Notes: generated from the sequence alone by a model not told the origin. Numbered from the stretch's first letter, positions 22,683 to 34,305 are shown. The stretch: DNA of 64,000 nt from Semisulcospira habei (GCA_036245525.1 BTPG01000004.1:50875758-50939757), one strand, 5' to 3'. Program-made: numbers and translations.

Positions 22683-22765
22683 CCGAACACCCATCTGCAA
22701 GAGGTATAGATCGTCATGAGTCCCCGCAGTCGCGGGGACTCATGAGGATCTATGCCTCTTGCTGG
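22683..22765. mobile_element. Family C palindrome
   Basis: GCAAGAGGTATAGATC...CATGAGTCCCCGC is mirrored by GCGGGGACTCATGAGGATCT...CTCTTGC. Arms of about 31 bp. Confidence 0.85.
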
Positions 22766-23045
22766 CATCACTTTGAATCTGTGTTCCTTGCAAAGCTAGG
22801 ACATTTTTGTGTTGAATTAATAAGAATGCAGAAACACAATCTGCATCCGACTGACACTGAACGGCCGGTTAAATTGTTATCTCATTGGATTACATTATGG
22901 ACGGACGGATGAACAAATAAACAAACAAACAAACAAGCAAGCAAGCCACACAAACAAATAAACAAACAAAAACGACGAACGACTGAACCAACAAACAAAA
23001 TTTAATCAATTATGACATTGTATGAATGAATACAAAATGTGGATA

Positions 23046-23258
23046 GTTCACATACCAATGGTCAGAAGATGATCTCCACCGGCAACACGGGCCAGATGAG
23101 AGACAGCCAACACGAGAAATATTGCACAGCAGTCGCGATGAGCTGACATCAACATCGCTGCAATGTATGTTCCAGGCTGCCAATGCCCATGAAGATTCCA
23201 TCCAACAGACACAGTGACACAGCAACAACTACGGGAACGGCCTGGTTTTGCTTCTGGC
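23046..23258 (-). other. Candidate exon or gene remnant
   Basis: On the minus strand a stretch lies between a possible acceptor (CTGTGTAG) and a good donor (CATTG|GTATGTGAAC). One frame is open throughout; another holds a hydrophobic run (PVVVAVSLCLLDGIFMGIG) but meets a stop. No family was recognised. It could be a decayed membrane-protein exon or chance. Confidence 0.25.
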
Positions 23259-23384
23259 ATCTACACAGATAGAACGGAAAAGTTATATGTCAGGAAATTT
23301 GATGAGATGAACACGGCGACTGCCGCTGCAGCTTTTCTGCATTTCTGCCCAGTGAAGGCAAACAACAGTGAGCCCATATTTCGT

Positions 23385-23645
23385 TAACCCCTTCAATGCT
23401 AGTGGACGTAGATGGTGTTTTGGGAATCTTTGTAAATTCAACGCCAAGGACCCCCAACTGTAACAGGAAGCATACGGGGGGGGGGGGGGGGGGGGGTTCG
23501 GGGGGGGGGGTTCGGGGGGGGGGGGGAGAAAAAGGTTTCAGCAAGAGGTATAGATGCTCATGAGCCCCCGCAACTGCGGGGGCTCATGGGAATCTATACC
23601 TCTTGCAGCTGATTTGTCTCAACAGTCAAACTGAGGGTTTAAAGC
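23385..23645. mobile_element. Family C MITE with TTAA-like ends, carrying G runs
   Basis: Starts TTAACCCCTTCAATGCTAGT and ends near GAGGGTTTAA. The hairpin GCAAGAGGTATAGATGCTCA with its complement lies at 23537-23607. G runs at about 23477-23526 interrupt the left flank. Confidence 0.75.
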
Positions 23646-23940
23646 GAGATTTCATTGTTAAACATACAATAGGCGAAAGAAGTCTTGCTTTTCAGAGAAA
23701 AAAATGGACTTACTGTGTCTCAATTAGCAGATTTATAGCAAGTTGCCACTCCGATTTTATCAAGCCGATAACACGCTGTGTATCAAGTGGTTTCCAGCTA
23801 TATCACATTTAGGGCGGCCTGCCTGGAAACTGAATCACACAGTTGAACACGATCACTGAGACGACATTTTCACAAGGTCCGGCTTCAAATCTCTCTTCCA
23901 ACTCGAATACTGTCTGGAGCGGCAGACTGTTTGCATCTGG

Positions 23941-24154
23941 TTAACTCTTTCTACCCCAGACACACCACAGCAAGATAAGGATCGACCATGATAGTTCAAG
24001 GGTGATGCCAGAATAGCTTGGCGCCTATGGGCGCCAAGCTATTCTGGCATCACCCTTGAACCATCATGGTCGATCTGTGTCCTGCACTGCAAAGCAGTCT
24101 TCAGAGGACAACGGCAAAATTTGGGGATTTCGGTGTTGGGGTAGAATGAGTTAA
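23941..24154. mobile_element. TTAA palindrome MITE, family A, full length (214 bp)
   Basis: Ends TTAACTCTTTCTACCCCAGA and GGGGTAGAATGAGTTAA, with the 46-bp-arm hairpin. Same orientation and length as 9268-9481. Confidence 0.92.
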
Positions 24155-24550
24155 GAAAATCCCACTGTTACACTGAGCGCAAAGTGTTGACATCTTCACA
24201 CGGTGTTCCACGCTGCCGTCAAAGAGACACCGGCTGAGCCTACAACGCCTGCTCACTGGTTGGCTCCGGCGCGGCGCTACCACTGAACGGCTGCCTTCCC
24301 GGCATCAACAAACGAGAGCCGCGAAATCAAGGCGGATAACCAGCGTGTGCCATAAGCATAGACAATAGGATCTATGCCTCTTGGAGATGTCTGGAGTGTT
24401 GGCTGTGCTTATAGAACTGGTTATCTGTCGTCATTTCGCTCTCAGTCGTGCGTCGTCGCAAACGAAACCTCACCGTTAGTTGAGACGCGCCGCATGCGAG
24501 GACGCGATTTTTGCCGTGTATCCAGCTGCGTCATCTCTCGATCGACGATG

Positions 24551-24690
24551 GTTAAACCACTAAGCCCTGACACACCACAACAAGAGAAGATCGACTAGTC
24601 AGGACAGTTCAACTCAAAGGTGGTGCCAGAATAGGCGTTGAAACTGTTCTGGTACGGCCAACTTTGAATTAGTCATGGTGATGTTCAGAG
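24551..24690. mobile_element. Degraded family A/B MITE
   Basis: GTTCAACTCAAAGGTGGTGC and a shortened imperfect hairpin near 24627-24660. Confidence 0.5.
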
Positions 24691-24887
24691 GCCGGACAAC
24701 CGTCCCAACCTGGCAATGTTGACTTTAGCGCTCATTGTGTTTAAGAGCACAATATTTGCTTTCTTCCCTTTCAATGACATTTCTATCAGAATTGTCCAGC
24801 AGACTGCCTTGTGAAAGCAAAAGACAGTCCATTTTTGTGAAAAGCGAGATGTTCGTTGTATTATTATGAATATATAGCTTTCCCCCC

Positions 24888-24999
<112 letters not shown>

Positions 25000-25063
25000 G
25001 TTACTTTCTTTGCCTTCTCAGAACAGAAGACTTTATTACTTTGGAAAAATTTAATGACTGTTT

Positions 25064-26378
25064 ACAGAAACACTACCGCCGTAACTGTTCAAAGATACAC
25101 TTCTGTAACAGATAGTTACGAAACGCTACAGACAGGTCTAGTTAGTGGTTCACTACAGGACAATCTAGTTCATGCGATTGCGAGTTTTGTAAGGACTTTT
25201 AGCTCTCGCTGATTTCGTCAGTCCTGGGGGGTGGCCGCCGGGAGGGGGGTGGGGGAGGGGGGGGGGGCTTATCTTTCTGTCTGTTGTTTGCGCATAATGT
25301 ATGGCCGCGCCTCAGAGTAGAGTGCCCGAAGGGGCAAGACCTCCCCTACCGCGCCGTTGTTCTACTCTTACTCCACGTGAGTCCGGCCCAGTCCAAGGTC
25401 TCAGTTTGGTTTTTAGTTTTGGGATTTTTATGGTCTGAGGTTGGTCCTGTATACAACCTTTGCTTTTTCATGTGTTTTTAGGAGGCTTTTTTTTTTTTTT
25501 TTTAACCTACTCCTTACCGTGTGCCCCAGGGAGTGCATTGGCGAAGGATGCTAGACCACCTTTACTTATTTTATTTTGACTTTTGGCGACTGTACTCAGG
25601 CGAGCGGGGAGTCGGATGGTGGCGGAGTGCCAACATGGGTGGGTACCTCGCCCCCCTGGGATGTCCTATCCCCCCTGTCCCGTGGCGGAGACCTTCCAAG
25701 AGTGTCTACCGCGATGGCCCAATGAACTGGTGGTGCCCAGAGGCCCGCACCGGCACCGCCGCCGTCGCGCCCCCCCCCCCCCCCCACCGAGAATCCTCTG
25801 TGTGGGGCGCTCAGTCCGGCGCCGCCGCCAGCCCCAGGGCCCCCTTTGACTGCTGCTAGAGGGGCAGTAATCAAAAGGCCTACCCGGTGAGACACCGTAA
25901 AGGGTTTTCCCTCTATCTCCTGGGAGGGCTAAGGCACCGAGAGCGGATTTTTTTTTTTTTTTTGGTAAGTATAAGGAAAAACGCCATGAACAACAGCACA
26001 AAAAAAGAAAGGGAAAAAAAAAGGATGATGCTCTGGTTGGTTTCTGGTTTCCCCCCCCCCCTCCCCCCCTCCCACCCCCCTCCCCATGGCACACCACCTC
26101 CCCGCCCCCGCCCGCCCACACACAATCTAGTTCAGCAAACGTCTTTATATCATCGTACACGGTAACCTGACAATGACTCTACTCCGTTTCAGTGCGTGAA
26201 ACAGCTAAAAATAGACTTACACGCTAACAGCTGCGCAGAAAAACTTAAGTGCTATTACGCGTGTGTTTTTGCTGCGTCTCCCAACTGCTGTTAAAGTTTA
26301 TTAGGTGTATTGACAAGGCATAACAAACACAACTGGTGCTGAAATGTGTCTTCAGATTTATGCGTGATGGTACTTTAA
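25064..26378 (-). mobile_element. R1 dispersed repeat, minus strand, split by an insertion
   Basis: The two halves, 25064-25172 and 26135-26378, are colinear with other R1 copies in reverse. The break carries the 949-bp insertion described next. Confidence 0.85.
25173..26121. mobile_element. Unclassified 949-bp retroposed insertion
   Basis: It is flanked by a 13-bp duplication, ACAATCTAGTTCA (25160-25172 and 26122-26134). Intact R1 copies show the single-site form (GACAATCCAGTTCAGC). The interior is G+C-rich with C, T and A runs and no reverse transcriptase motif. The duplication length fits LINE-mediated insertion, but no clear poly(A) terminus is seen, so its class is open. Confidence 0.75.
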
Positions 26379-26733
26379 CAGAACTCCTCACAATCGGCAG
26401 CGTTTGCCGCACCGTTTCCAACTGACGACCAGCAGTTGCTATCACACAAGTACAGTTTGGGTTTGTCCCGCTAAGACTGACGGAATGGTCAACCCCATCT
26501 ACCAAGGAAATAGCGCAGTAACCATGGTTATTTGTCATTGTTTCTAGACCTATGACAGTGTTGTACTTAAAGAGATTAAAGCTCCTCCATCTACAACTGA
26601 AATATCACATTAAACACGATCATCTGTCAACGTCTCGAGACATAACGAGTTGCATGCAATCAAAGACTGAAAAAAAAAAAAAACCAAAAAAACTGACGAA
26701 TGTGTCATGAGCCCTATTCCCTACCCGGCAGGT

Positions 26734-26820
26734 AGCGCGCAAAGGCCATCAGGCCGACGTTGGCCCGCGCACGGCTGTGCGCGGGCCAACGTCGGCCCGA
26801 TGGCCTTTTGCGCATTGGGT
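26734..26820. mobile_element. Family D palindrome, complete
   Basis: GCGCAAAGGCCATCAGGCCG is mirrored by GGCCCGATGGCCTTTTGCGC, around GCGCACGGCTGTGCGC. Termini resemble GCGCATTGGG. Confidence 0.85.
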
Positions 26821-26949
26821 ACAGATCACAGGCATAGTGAGAGTCACTGCCGGAGGAGCTGACAGCGGTCTTTTCTGAACGATGAACTCAGCCTGGGCCA
26901 ACCGGCCGGCTGCGCGGCCATTTAGTTCCGTTTTAGTCTGCACTCAGAC

Positions 26950-27032
26950 TCCTGAAGAGACGTCGATTCTCATAAGCCCCCGCAACTTCCGGGGGGGGGG
27001 GGGGCTCATGAGAATCTATATAATATCTCTTG
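26950..27032. mobile_element. Family C palindrome with an expanded G loop
   Basis: TCTCATAAGCCCCCGC is opposed to GGGGGGCTCATGAGAATCTA. Confidence 0.7.
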
Positions 27033-27233
27033 CCTGACCGAGATCGGTTCTATCTGTGCTGGGTTAAGCGTCAGTCATCGAACTCTGCAAGTCAGTCAAC
27101 TCTAAAATCTGCAAGCGCGGCGACAGTCATCGGTCGCCTTCTTTTCAGGGGTAGGTTTCAACATGCGGACTAGTGCGTCTTTTACAGACATAAAAAAAAA
27201 ACGCCGTTGGCAGTGCCGAGTCAACTTGAACAC

Positions 27234-27310
27234 ACCCATCTGCAAGAGGTATAGACCCTCATGAGCCCCCGCGACTGCGGGGGCTCATGAGGGTCTAGGC
27301 CTCTTGCTGA
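27234..27310. mobile_element. Family C palindrome
   Basis: GCAAGAGGTATAGACCCTCA is mirrored by TGAGGGTCTAGGCCTCTTGC around GCGACTGCGG. Confidence 0.85.
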
Positions 27311-27477
27311 CACCACTTTGACTCCAGGCTTCGGAGGACAGCTAGGCATTGTTGAGTGTTGAAATGACGAAGACTGCATCAGTAAACACAGTTTCCGTCA
27401 GCGGGCACCGAACACGCCTGGTCCAGCCTAAGTCCAGTCCAGCATATTACAATCTTTGCTGTATCAATTAATCCATA

Positions 27478-27688
27478 TCATACCGAGGCTAAAAGCTTCA
27501 CATTTGTACGCTGCCATATGCAAGCTACATTATAGTACTTACAGATAAGGATATAGACCAAAGGCTTTAGTTCAAGGCTGGTGCTAGAAAAGCCTAGAGG
27601 CGCCAAGCTATTCTGGCACTACCCTGGACCTATTTTAGTCAAACTTATTTCACACACCGGTATACTGATTCCGAATGATAAGGGTTAA
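27478..27688. mobile_element. TTAA MITE, subfamily H
   Basis: Bounded by TTAATCCATATCATACCGAG and GAATGATAAGGGTTAA. The left part of the hairpin has a deletion. Colinear with 4720-4950. Confidence 0.75.
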
Positions 27689-27769
27689 GCACAAAACAAG
27701 ATTTGTTTCTTTTGCGTGACTATCTTGTCCTTGAAGATATTCACTACGTCAACACAGTTGCTTTGTTTC

Positions 27770-27867
27770 CCAATGCGCAAAAGGCCATCGGGCCGACGTC
27801 GGCCGCCGTTGGCCCGTGCACTAGACGCCCGTGCGCGGGCCACCCGATGGCATTTTGAGGATTGGGT
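27770..27867. mobile_element. Family D palindrome
   Basis: CCCAATGCGCAAAAGGCCAT with a diverged, partly deleted right arm ending GAGGATTGGG. Confidence 0.75.
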
Positions 27868-28728
27868 AAACCTGTCCTCGGTGATACAAGGCCATTTTTC
27901 TACTGGATGAAATTATTTTAAGCCATCTGCTCTAGGACGGGCTTTGATTCTAAAAGGAAATTTGCCGATTTTACGGGTTCCCGTCGGGGGTTCTTTCTCC
28001 GGGTACTCCGGTTCTTCCACCCCCCCCCCCCCACCCACCCCCCCTCCACACTTTGGTACCGGTTTCAGGCCACTTTACAAATTTCAAATACAAGCGATCA
28101 AAAATGTCTGTAACTTCAGTAGCTGAACTGGCCCTTCGTCTGTCTTGTACTGTGTTTGTCTTAAATGGCGTAAATACGCGTCTGTTACGTGAGTGTGCGT
28201 GTTGGGTTTCAGTTCGCGGCGCTTTGAGTCGATTCGCCCCAAAATTGAGAAAAAGCGCCTATATAATAACGGTATTATTATTATTATTATTATTCTCAAT
28301 GCTGTTGAAGACTTTTCTTGCCTTCCTTCAGTCACAATCCATGTGCGGAGTAGGCAATCGTAACGTTACAGCGGTTTTCTACTGCCCATCAGTTGTGCGC
28401 ATCGTTCGAAATCTCCTACGTACAAAGGAAAAGAAAAGCAGTAAAGGCCCCTTACATTTTACGACACTGAAATTCGTAAGTTAATTTAGCCTTTTTATCC
28501 AGCCTAATATGTATTATAAGACATACCACTAACAATTTATAGAGGACGTCTTGCGAATAAGTAAAACTTTCTTGGGGTAGGTCCCTTTAAACGACATTTG
28601 AAACAAAATATGAAGAGAAATGTCAAACACAGTTCCGCCAGCCGTTTACGAATGTCTTTCTCAATCCGCAGAACTCCGTCAGTTTTGTACTCAGAGGAAG
28701 GCTTTACGCTTGTGTCACCGTCCTACGA

Positions 28729-28815
28729 TTAACTCCAAACGAGACCTGCTGCCTCCGGATACTGACGCGGCTTATGCCGCGTATCCGGAGGCGGCACGGC
28801 GTCTCGAATGAGTTA
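28729..28815. mobile_element. Family E TTAA palindrome
   Basis: TTAACTCCAAACGAGACC opposed to GGCGTCTCGAATGAGTTA. Inner arms CCTCCGGATAC and GTATCCGGAGG. Confidence 0.8.
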
Positions 28816-28929
28816 TCGACTATGAAGACTTTACCCATTCCTTGCCGCTGTAAGTACACTTTTGTTTCTGACAAATCTATTCATTGAACGACCAAAAGCC
28901 AACACCGTCCAAGAAAGATGTATATAAAT

Positions 28930-29047
28930 TGGTCTCAGCAAGAGGCATAGATCCTCATGAACCCCCGCAGTCGCGGGGGGTCATGAGGATCTATGTCTTT
29001 TGTAGTTGAATCGTGTTCACTTTTCTCTCGGCAGTCAAGGGTTTAAT
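28930..29047. mobile_element. Family C MITE
   Basis: Hairpin GCAAGAGGCATAGATCCTCA with its complement. The right flank ends in AGTCAAGGGTTTAA, close to the TTAACCCTTT terminus. Confidence 0.8.
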
Positions 29048-29187
29048 GAGATATCAAAACAAGACATATACACAACAATACTTAGCGCGGGTAAGAAACT
29101 TCCTGTACACCCGGTGCTAACTTGAAACCGCTGGCCACGCCGGCTGGACTGACAAAATGCAGAGCGGACCGGAAGTAACTCACACCC

Positions 29188-29292
29188 CAAAGCGCGAAAG
29201 GCGGCCACCGGCGGGCCGACATCGGCCGCCGTTGGCCCACGCACGGCCGTGCGAGGGCAAACGGCAGCCCGATGGTCTGTGCCGCGCAATGG
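29188..29292. mobile_element. Family D palindrome
   Basis: GGCGGGCCGACATCGGCCGC opposed to AACGGCAGCCCGATGG around CACGCACGGCCGTGCG. Confidence 0.75.
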
Positions 29293-29529
29293 GCAGTCAC
29301 GGTAGCTCACCGGCAAACACACGCCGCGCTGACACTGTGAGCCCGACTGTGGCTTGGATCAGTGTTGCCTTCTGTTCGGCTTTCCCTCCATCTGAAGAAG
29401 TGACTAAATGCGGCCTTTCTGTGAAGGATTATGACAAGAGGCACAGCCAGAATCTCATGAACCTTTGCCGCATAAAAGTCATGCAGGGGTTCATAGTAAC
29501 CATCTATTTCTCTTGGACAATCGGACGTA

Positions 29530-29877
29530 CAGGGCTATAGGGCTCGGGAAGCTGACGTCATCACGCTAGTCGTGGCGGCCATCTTCACCGACTCATGAGC
29601 TCATCGGGAAATCGCTGTCAGGACAATGCCGTCAGGAAAGTCCTGATGTGCTATGGGCAATAAGAGAAAGTCTTGCCATCACCGTAGGACTGAAACCAGA
29701 ATCTATTTTTGTTTGTTTCCAAAGAGGAAGAAAAAGAAGAAAAACGTGTTGAAACACTGACTACTTCGCCGCTACTATCTTAAGTCTATCGCCAGGCTAG
29801 CGTGTCCTCTCACGATGGCGGCGCGGCAGCCCACGCTCCTTATCAACGCGGGGAACTTCCCGAGCCCTATAGCTGAT
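29530..29877. mobile_element. Element with 17-bp terminal inverted repeats
   Basis: CTATAGGGCTCGGGAAG near the left end is inverted as CTTCCCGAGCCCTATAG on the right. GGCGGCCATC and GATGGCGGC also pair loosely. About 350 bp, non-coding; MITE-like. Confidence 0.6.
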
Positions 29878-30274
29878 GGAGTTAGTCAGTTATCGCCGGC
29901 GCAGTGGTTCCCATTAGAAGAAATCATGACTTCACACAGTTCTAGTGATGGGATCTACGCCTCCGTCTCAGTTTGACGCTGCATTACTTTTATGTGCGTG
30001 CCTCGGCAGTTGTAGTGTAGCCGGTACCGCAGCAAGCGCCGGAAGCAGCGGCTGAATACATCCGGAGATCGATGTTGACGTGCCACCCGGGAAATCACGG
30101 ACAGTGCCGGACCGCAGGCGTTCATTGTACAACACTCTGACCACGCATACAGTGTTCATGGCTCTGGCTCTTACACTCCTTACGCACCCACACACGCGAG
30201 TCTACACATTGGTCAGTGGTACTGGACCTGTAGAATGAGTGTGGAAGAGGCCACAAACTTGAACGGTAGAAACG

Positions 30275-30354
30275 TTAACTCATTCGAGGTGTACCGCCTC
30301 CGGATACGCGGCATAAGCCGCATATCCGGAGACGGCAAATCTCAAATGAGTTAA
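30275..30354. mobile_element. Family E palindrome (80 bp)
   Basis: TTAACTCATTCGAGG...CCTCCGGATACGCGGC is mirrored by GCCGCATATCCGGAG...TGAGTTAA. Confidence 0.85.
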
Positions 30355-30362
30355 ATGATTAA

Positions 30363-30729
30363 AGTACCATTACACATAAATCTGAAGACCCATTTCAGCA
30401 ACAGTTGTCAACAGTGTTTGTTATGCCTTGTCGACACAGCTAATGAACTTTAACAGCAGTTTGGACACGCATCAAAAGCACACGCGTAATCGCACTTATT
30501 TATTCTACGCTGCCGTTAGCGTGTCAGTCTATTTTTTGCTGTTTCTCGCACTGATCGCGTTGTATTTCTAGAACGGAGTAGAATCATTGTCAGGTTACTT
30601 GATAAAGACGACTGTGCTGAACTGGATTGCCCTGTGTCTAAATGAAACATAGCTAGACCTGAATGTAGCGTTTCGTAAGCATTTACAGAAGTGTATCTTT
30701 GAACAGTTACGGCGGTAGTGGGCGTTTAA
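30363..30729 (+). mobile_element. R1 dispersed repeat
   Basis: Colinear with other R1 copies. Its right end reads GGGCGTTTAA and shares its TTAA with the next family E palindrome. Confidence 0.8.
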
Positions 30730-30805
30730 CTCATTCGAGACGAACTGCATCCGGATACGCGACTGAAGCCGCGTATCCGGATGCAGTTCGTCTCGAATGA
30801 GTTAA
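30726..30805. mobile_element. Family E palindrome (80 bp), perfect arms
   Basis: TTAACTCATTCGAGACGAAC through GGATACGCG is exactly mirrored to TTAA. Arms of 36 bp, loop of 8 bp. This is the cleanest copy of the family. Confidence 0.9.
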
Positions 30806-31019
30806 GGCTTGACGTCTTTTGCCGCCACGATGAAGGTGATTTCAAAGACCGGGCTCCGAATAGGCCGGTCTGTATAACCCTGGCTCTAGCTACTACCTGA
30901 GCCAATCCAGTCCCCCGCAAACTGTAGAGGTGTAGCCAGATCACACAACTAAAATTCAGACCAAAAAGGTGACAGCGGCCAAACGTGTGACTTTACTGAT
31001 ATGCAACGAAAGTCCCATG

Positions 31020-31112
31020 ACAAAGAAAGAAACACGCTTAAAAATAAAAATTCAACACCACTTTGCGTTGTACTTGTCCTTTCTAAGCGTGTTTCTTTCT
31101 TGTTGGGGTTTT
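31020..31112. repeat. Family I inverted repeat, diverged
   Basis: AAAGAAAGAAACACGCTTA is opposed to TAAGCGTGTTTCTTTCTTG. Confidence 0.65.
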
Positions 31113-31557
31113 CTTTACATCATGTAAGCTGCGTCCATCAGTGGTGAAACGCCTGTACACGCGGAACCAAACAAGACCCTATTTATAATGCAAACCCATT
31201 TTACAAGAAGGGAGACAACAATCTCCAACACACAAGAAGCAATATCTATAAAGTCAGTACCACGCTAAGCTACAATATTAATCAGTTGAACCGGCGATGT
31301 CATGTCAGTCACAATGAAACGCATGATCTTTTTAACTTTCCGGTCATTCCGAGGACAATTTGCCGCTCGCTCGGCTTTGAAGCCTTTTGTTCAGTTACCA
31401 GCTTCCACTGTGCAATAACAACTTTGTGTGGACTAGGATTCGGAGCGGCAACCCAGGGTCTAACACAGACACGAGATGATCGACCACCTCTATAACACGG
31501 GTAGTAAGGAATCGCACAAGTGTGCTGTTTTTACCCGTGTCACATATAGGTGATCGA

Positions 31558-31771
31558 TTAACCCATTACATCATGTGGCAAATTTGGTAAAATTTGTTTA
31601 GTGTCCTATGAAGGCTACATTACAGATTGGGAGATAGGTCAACCATTTTAGTTCAAGGGTCAGTGGTGCCAGAATAGGCTTGGCGCCTCAGGTGCCAAGC
31701 TATTCTGGCACCATCCTTGAACTATTATAGTCAAATTTATTTCAGGCAGTAATCAGGATGCAAAGGGTTAA
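31558..31771. mobile_element. TTAA MITE, subfamily H (214 bp)
   Basis: Bounded by TTAACCCATTACATC and GATGCAAAGGGTTAA. The core hairpin is GCCAGAATAGGCTTGGCGCC with its complement. Confidence 0.85.
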
Positions 31772-32424
31772 GCAACGATCATCCAGTGCCTGTGGGATCT
31801 AGCAGACAGATTATTTCCACCGGTCAAATCAATCAGCACTACTCCATCTTTTCTGTGTGAAAAATGTAACACTGGCATCTGAAAAGCACCCACAAACAGT
31901 CATTTTTATAAAAAGTTATCTAAAAACTTGTGTTGTAACTGTCTTTTGTAAGCGTGTTGCTCTATCCGTTGGGTTCTTATCTAAAAACTACATTTTACAG
32001 TTCAGGCGGCCTGGGCTGATCATGACGGTTCAAAGGTGGTGCTAGACTGAATAGCACTGATAGTCAATGCCCGCAACAGAGTCAATGCGAATAATAGTTT
32101 CTCAAACTGACAAGTTCTAGACTTCCCGCCGTCGTGTAATGTCATTTAGTTTTCAAGTGCACACAAGCAAACTGATTAACTACAGCTGTGTTAGCGGCCG
32201 GTTCAATGCCCGGATTATGTCCTTAGCGATTCATTATCGATGATGAGCTGGGATGACATGACACGGCCGCGTCAAGTTCATCTACACTGTTGTATCATTG
32301 TTGTATCCATTCTCAGTGACCCAGGCCGCATAGAAAACAATAAGCACACCGGCAAATAAGGCATGCCGGTACAAAGCAATACAGTTTAACCCCATCACTT
32401 GCAGGAAAAAGTGAACTGACAATC

Positions 32425-32485
32425 CCGCTGCAAGAGACATAGATCCTCAGGCAACCCCGCAGTTCAACGGGGGCTGATGAGGATC
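32425..32485. mobile_element. Family C palindrome, diverged
   Basis: GCAAGAGACATAGATCCTCA opposed to GGGGGCTGATGAGGATCCAT. Confidence 0.65.
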
Positions 32486-32576
32486 CATATTAATATATAG
32501 CACTGCATTCTCAGACTTGAATGAAAAATTACGTCCCTTGCAGCTACGTGAGTGCATCTTTTGGCTTTGGGCCAAT

Positions 32577-32585
32577 AAAATATAT

Positions 32586-32616
<31 letters not shown>

Positions 32617-32632
32617 TATATTATATTATATA

Positions 32633-32691
<59 letters not shown>

Positions 32692-32735
32692 TATATATAT
32701 TATATATATAATATATATATTTAATATATATATAT
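32577..32735. repeat. (TA)n-rich low-complexity tract
   Basis: About 155 bp of TA with occasional AA/TT shifts. It can fold on itself. Confidence 0.95.
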
Positions 32736-32843
32736 CTTGCTGACGTCACTTTGTATCCGTGTTCAAGTTCCTTGGGACGGCTGGGGCTGATTTAATCACA
32801 GCCGATTTCATAACACAGTCTGCGACCAGCGGCAGTGAAGGGG

Positions 32844-33062
32844 TTAACCCATTTAGCCCCCGAAGCCCTAACGCAGGAGATGGGTCAACCATGATAATTC
32901 AAGGGTAGTGCCAGATTAGCTTGGCGCCTAATGGCGCCAAGCTAATCGGGCACTACCCTTGAATTATCATGGTCGAGCCATCTCCTGGAGCTGGTACACA
33001 GTTGTTAAGCCGATGATCCTTCTAAAATTTGCGAAACGAGGCCTTAGGGTTAAAAGGGTTAA
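32844..33062. mobile_element. TTAA palindrome MITE, family B (219 bp)
   Basis: TTAACCCATTTAGCCCC opens it and GGTTAAAAGGGTTAA closes it. The core hairpin GCCAGATTAGCTTGGCGCC is followed by its complement. Confidence 0.85.
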
Positions 33063-33239
33063 GAAAAAACGTAAATTGTATATCATGACGCCCTCTTCCG
33101 TCAAGGACTACCGTCGACTCAGATGTAAGGTCGGAATGAATAACATTTTATTTTTAAAAAATCAAGTATATGTAAATGACGCCGCCGGGTAACAATAGAT
33201 ATAAAAACAGGCAGTCCGATGAATAGCTCGCAGATGGTA

Positions 33240-33320
33240 CCGAGGCAGCAAGAAACATAGATCCTCGTGGACCCCAGCAATCAGCAGGGGCTCATGAGGA
33301 TCTATGCCTCTGGAAGAAGG
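33240..33320. mobile_element. Family C palindrome, diverged
   Basis: GCAAGAAACATAGATCCTCG opposed to GGGGCTCATGAGGATCTATG. Confidence 0.7.
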
Positions 33321-33424
33321 ATACTAGGTGAATTTCGCTGCACAGGTTTGGTGCGATGTGATGCCATACTTTCTCCGAGACCATATGAACCCATTTTAAT
33401 CTATTACATCCTCTTTTGTAAAAT

Positions 33425-33495
33425 TTGCTATCACTGATCAGTTGCAGGAGATGGCTCGACCATGATAATTCAAGGGTAGTGTCAGATTAGCTTGG
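33425..33495. mobile_element. Family B MITE, left half only
   Basis: GCAGGAGATGGCTCGACC to AGATTAGCTTGGCTCG, then it breaks off at the left edge of the direct-repeat element that follows. Confidence 0.75.
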
Positions 33496-33526
33496 CTCGC
33501 GTTGATCAATGGCTTGGAGTACATGC

Positions 33527-34305
33527 ACTTGCAATAACACTGAGTACGTATGTCCTAGGTGGACTATACTGATAAGTCGGTTGTTACTCCGGGAAATACT
33601 GTGATTATACTGAGCTGAGGAGTTCAGTATTATGTGGTTCGCATTACTTAGAGCAAAGGCTGTAGCATACGTGATTATGTAGTCTCACGTCAGTTTACAG
33701 CCCACGGTATACTCCGCATCAGCGTCCCAATAGGAAGGCCCTGGCTCCTGTCAAACGCATCATTAGCAACTGATGGCGGGCACGCGCCGCACCCGGCTCA
33801 GCCGGTTACAAGGCCGTATCATGTGGCCGTGCAGGGCCTCACCCCTGCGGCTTTATCGCTCCCTGGTCGTGCTGGCGTGGTTATGTGTACTGTAAACATA
33901 TCCCCAACCTTTTGCCGAGGTCTCTGTGACAGTCTATTTTTGACTCTGAAGCCTTCCTTTCTAAAATTTTCAGCATTTCAAGTCGGCAAAGCGATCGCTG
34001 CATTGCTAACGACGCGGTCCGACATCTTGGTTTTACTCTCTTCGCCGATTGTTTTCTTTTTTTATGTGATACTGTGGAAATTGATAATCTGTTGCTATAT
34101 TGCCAGGAAACTTGTAACTTGACTTGCAATAACGGTATGCATGTCTGAGGTGTACTAAACTCATAAGTTGTTACTCCGGGAAATATTGAACCATCGTGCG
34201 GACACATAATTTACTGTGATTGGGTTTAGTATTATGTGGTTCGCATTACTTAGAGAAAAGGCTGGCATACATGATTCTGTAGTCTCACGTTTACAGCCCA
34301 CGGTA
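33527..34305. mobile_element. Element bounded by ~190-bp direct repeats
   Basis: 33527-33716 and 34119-34305 align directly (shared GTTACTCCGGGAAATA, TATTATGTGGTTCGCATTAC, CTGTAGTCTCACG-like and TTTACAGCCCACGGTA). About 400 bp lies between them, without reverse transcriptase or transposase motifs. It could be a tiny LTR-type element or a local duplication. Confidence 0.6.

Noticed and set aside
25521..25859. Proline/arginine-rich frames in the 949-bp insertion
   Set aside because: They depend on a C run, overlap in several frames and match no domain.
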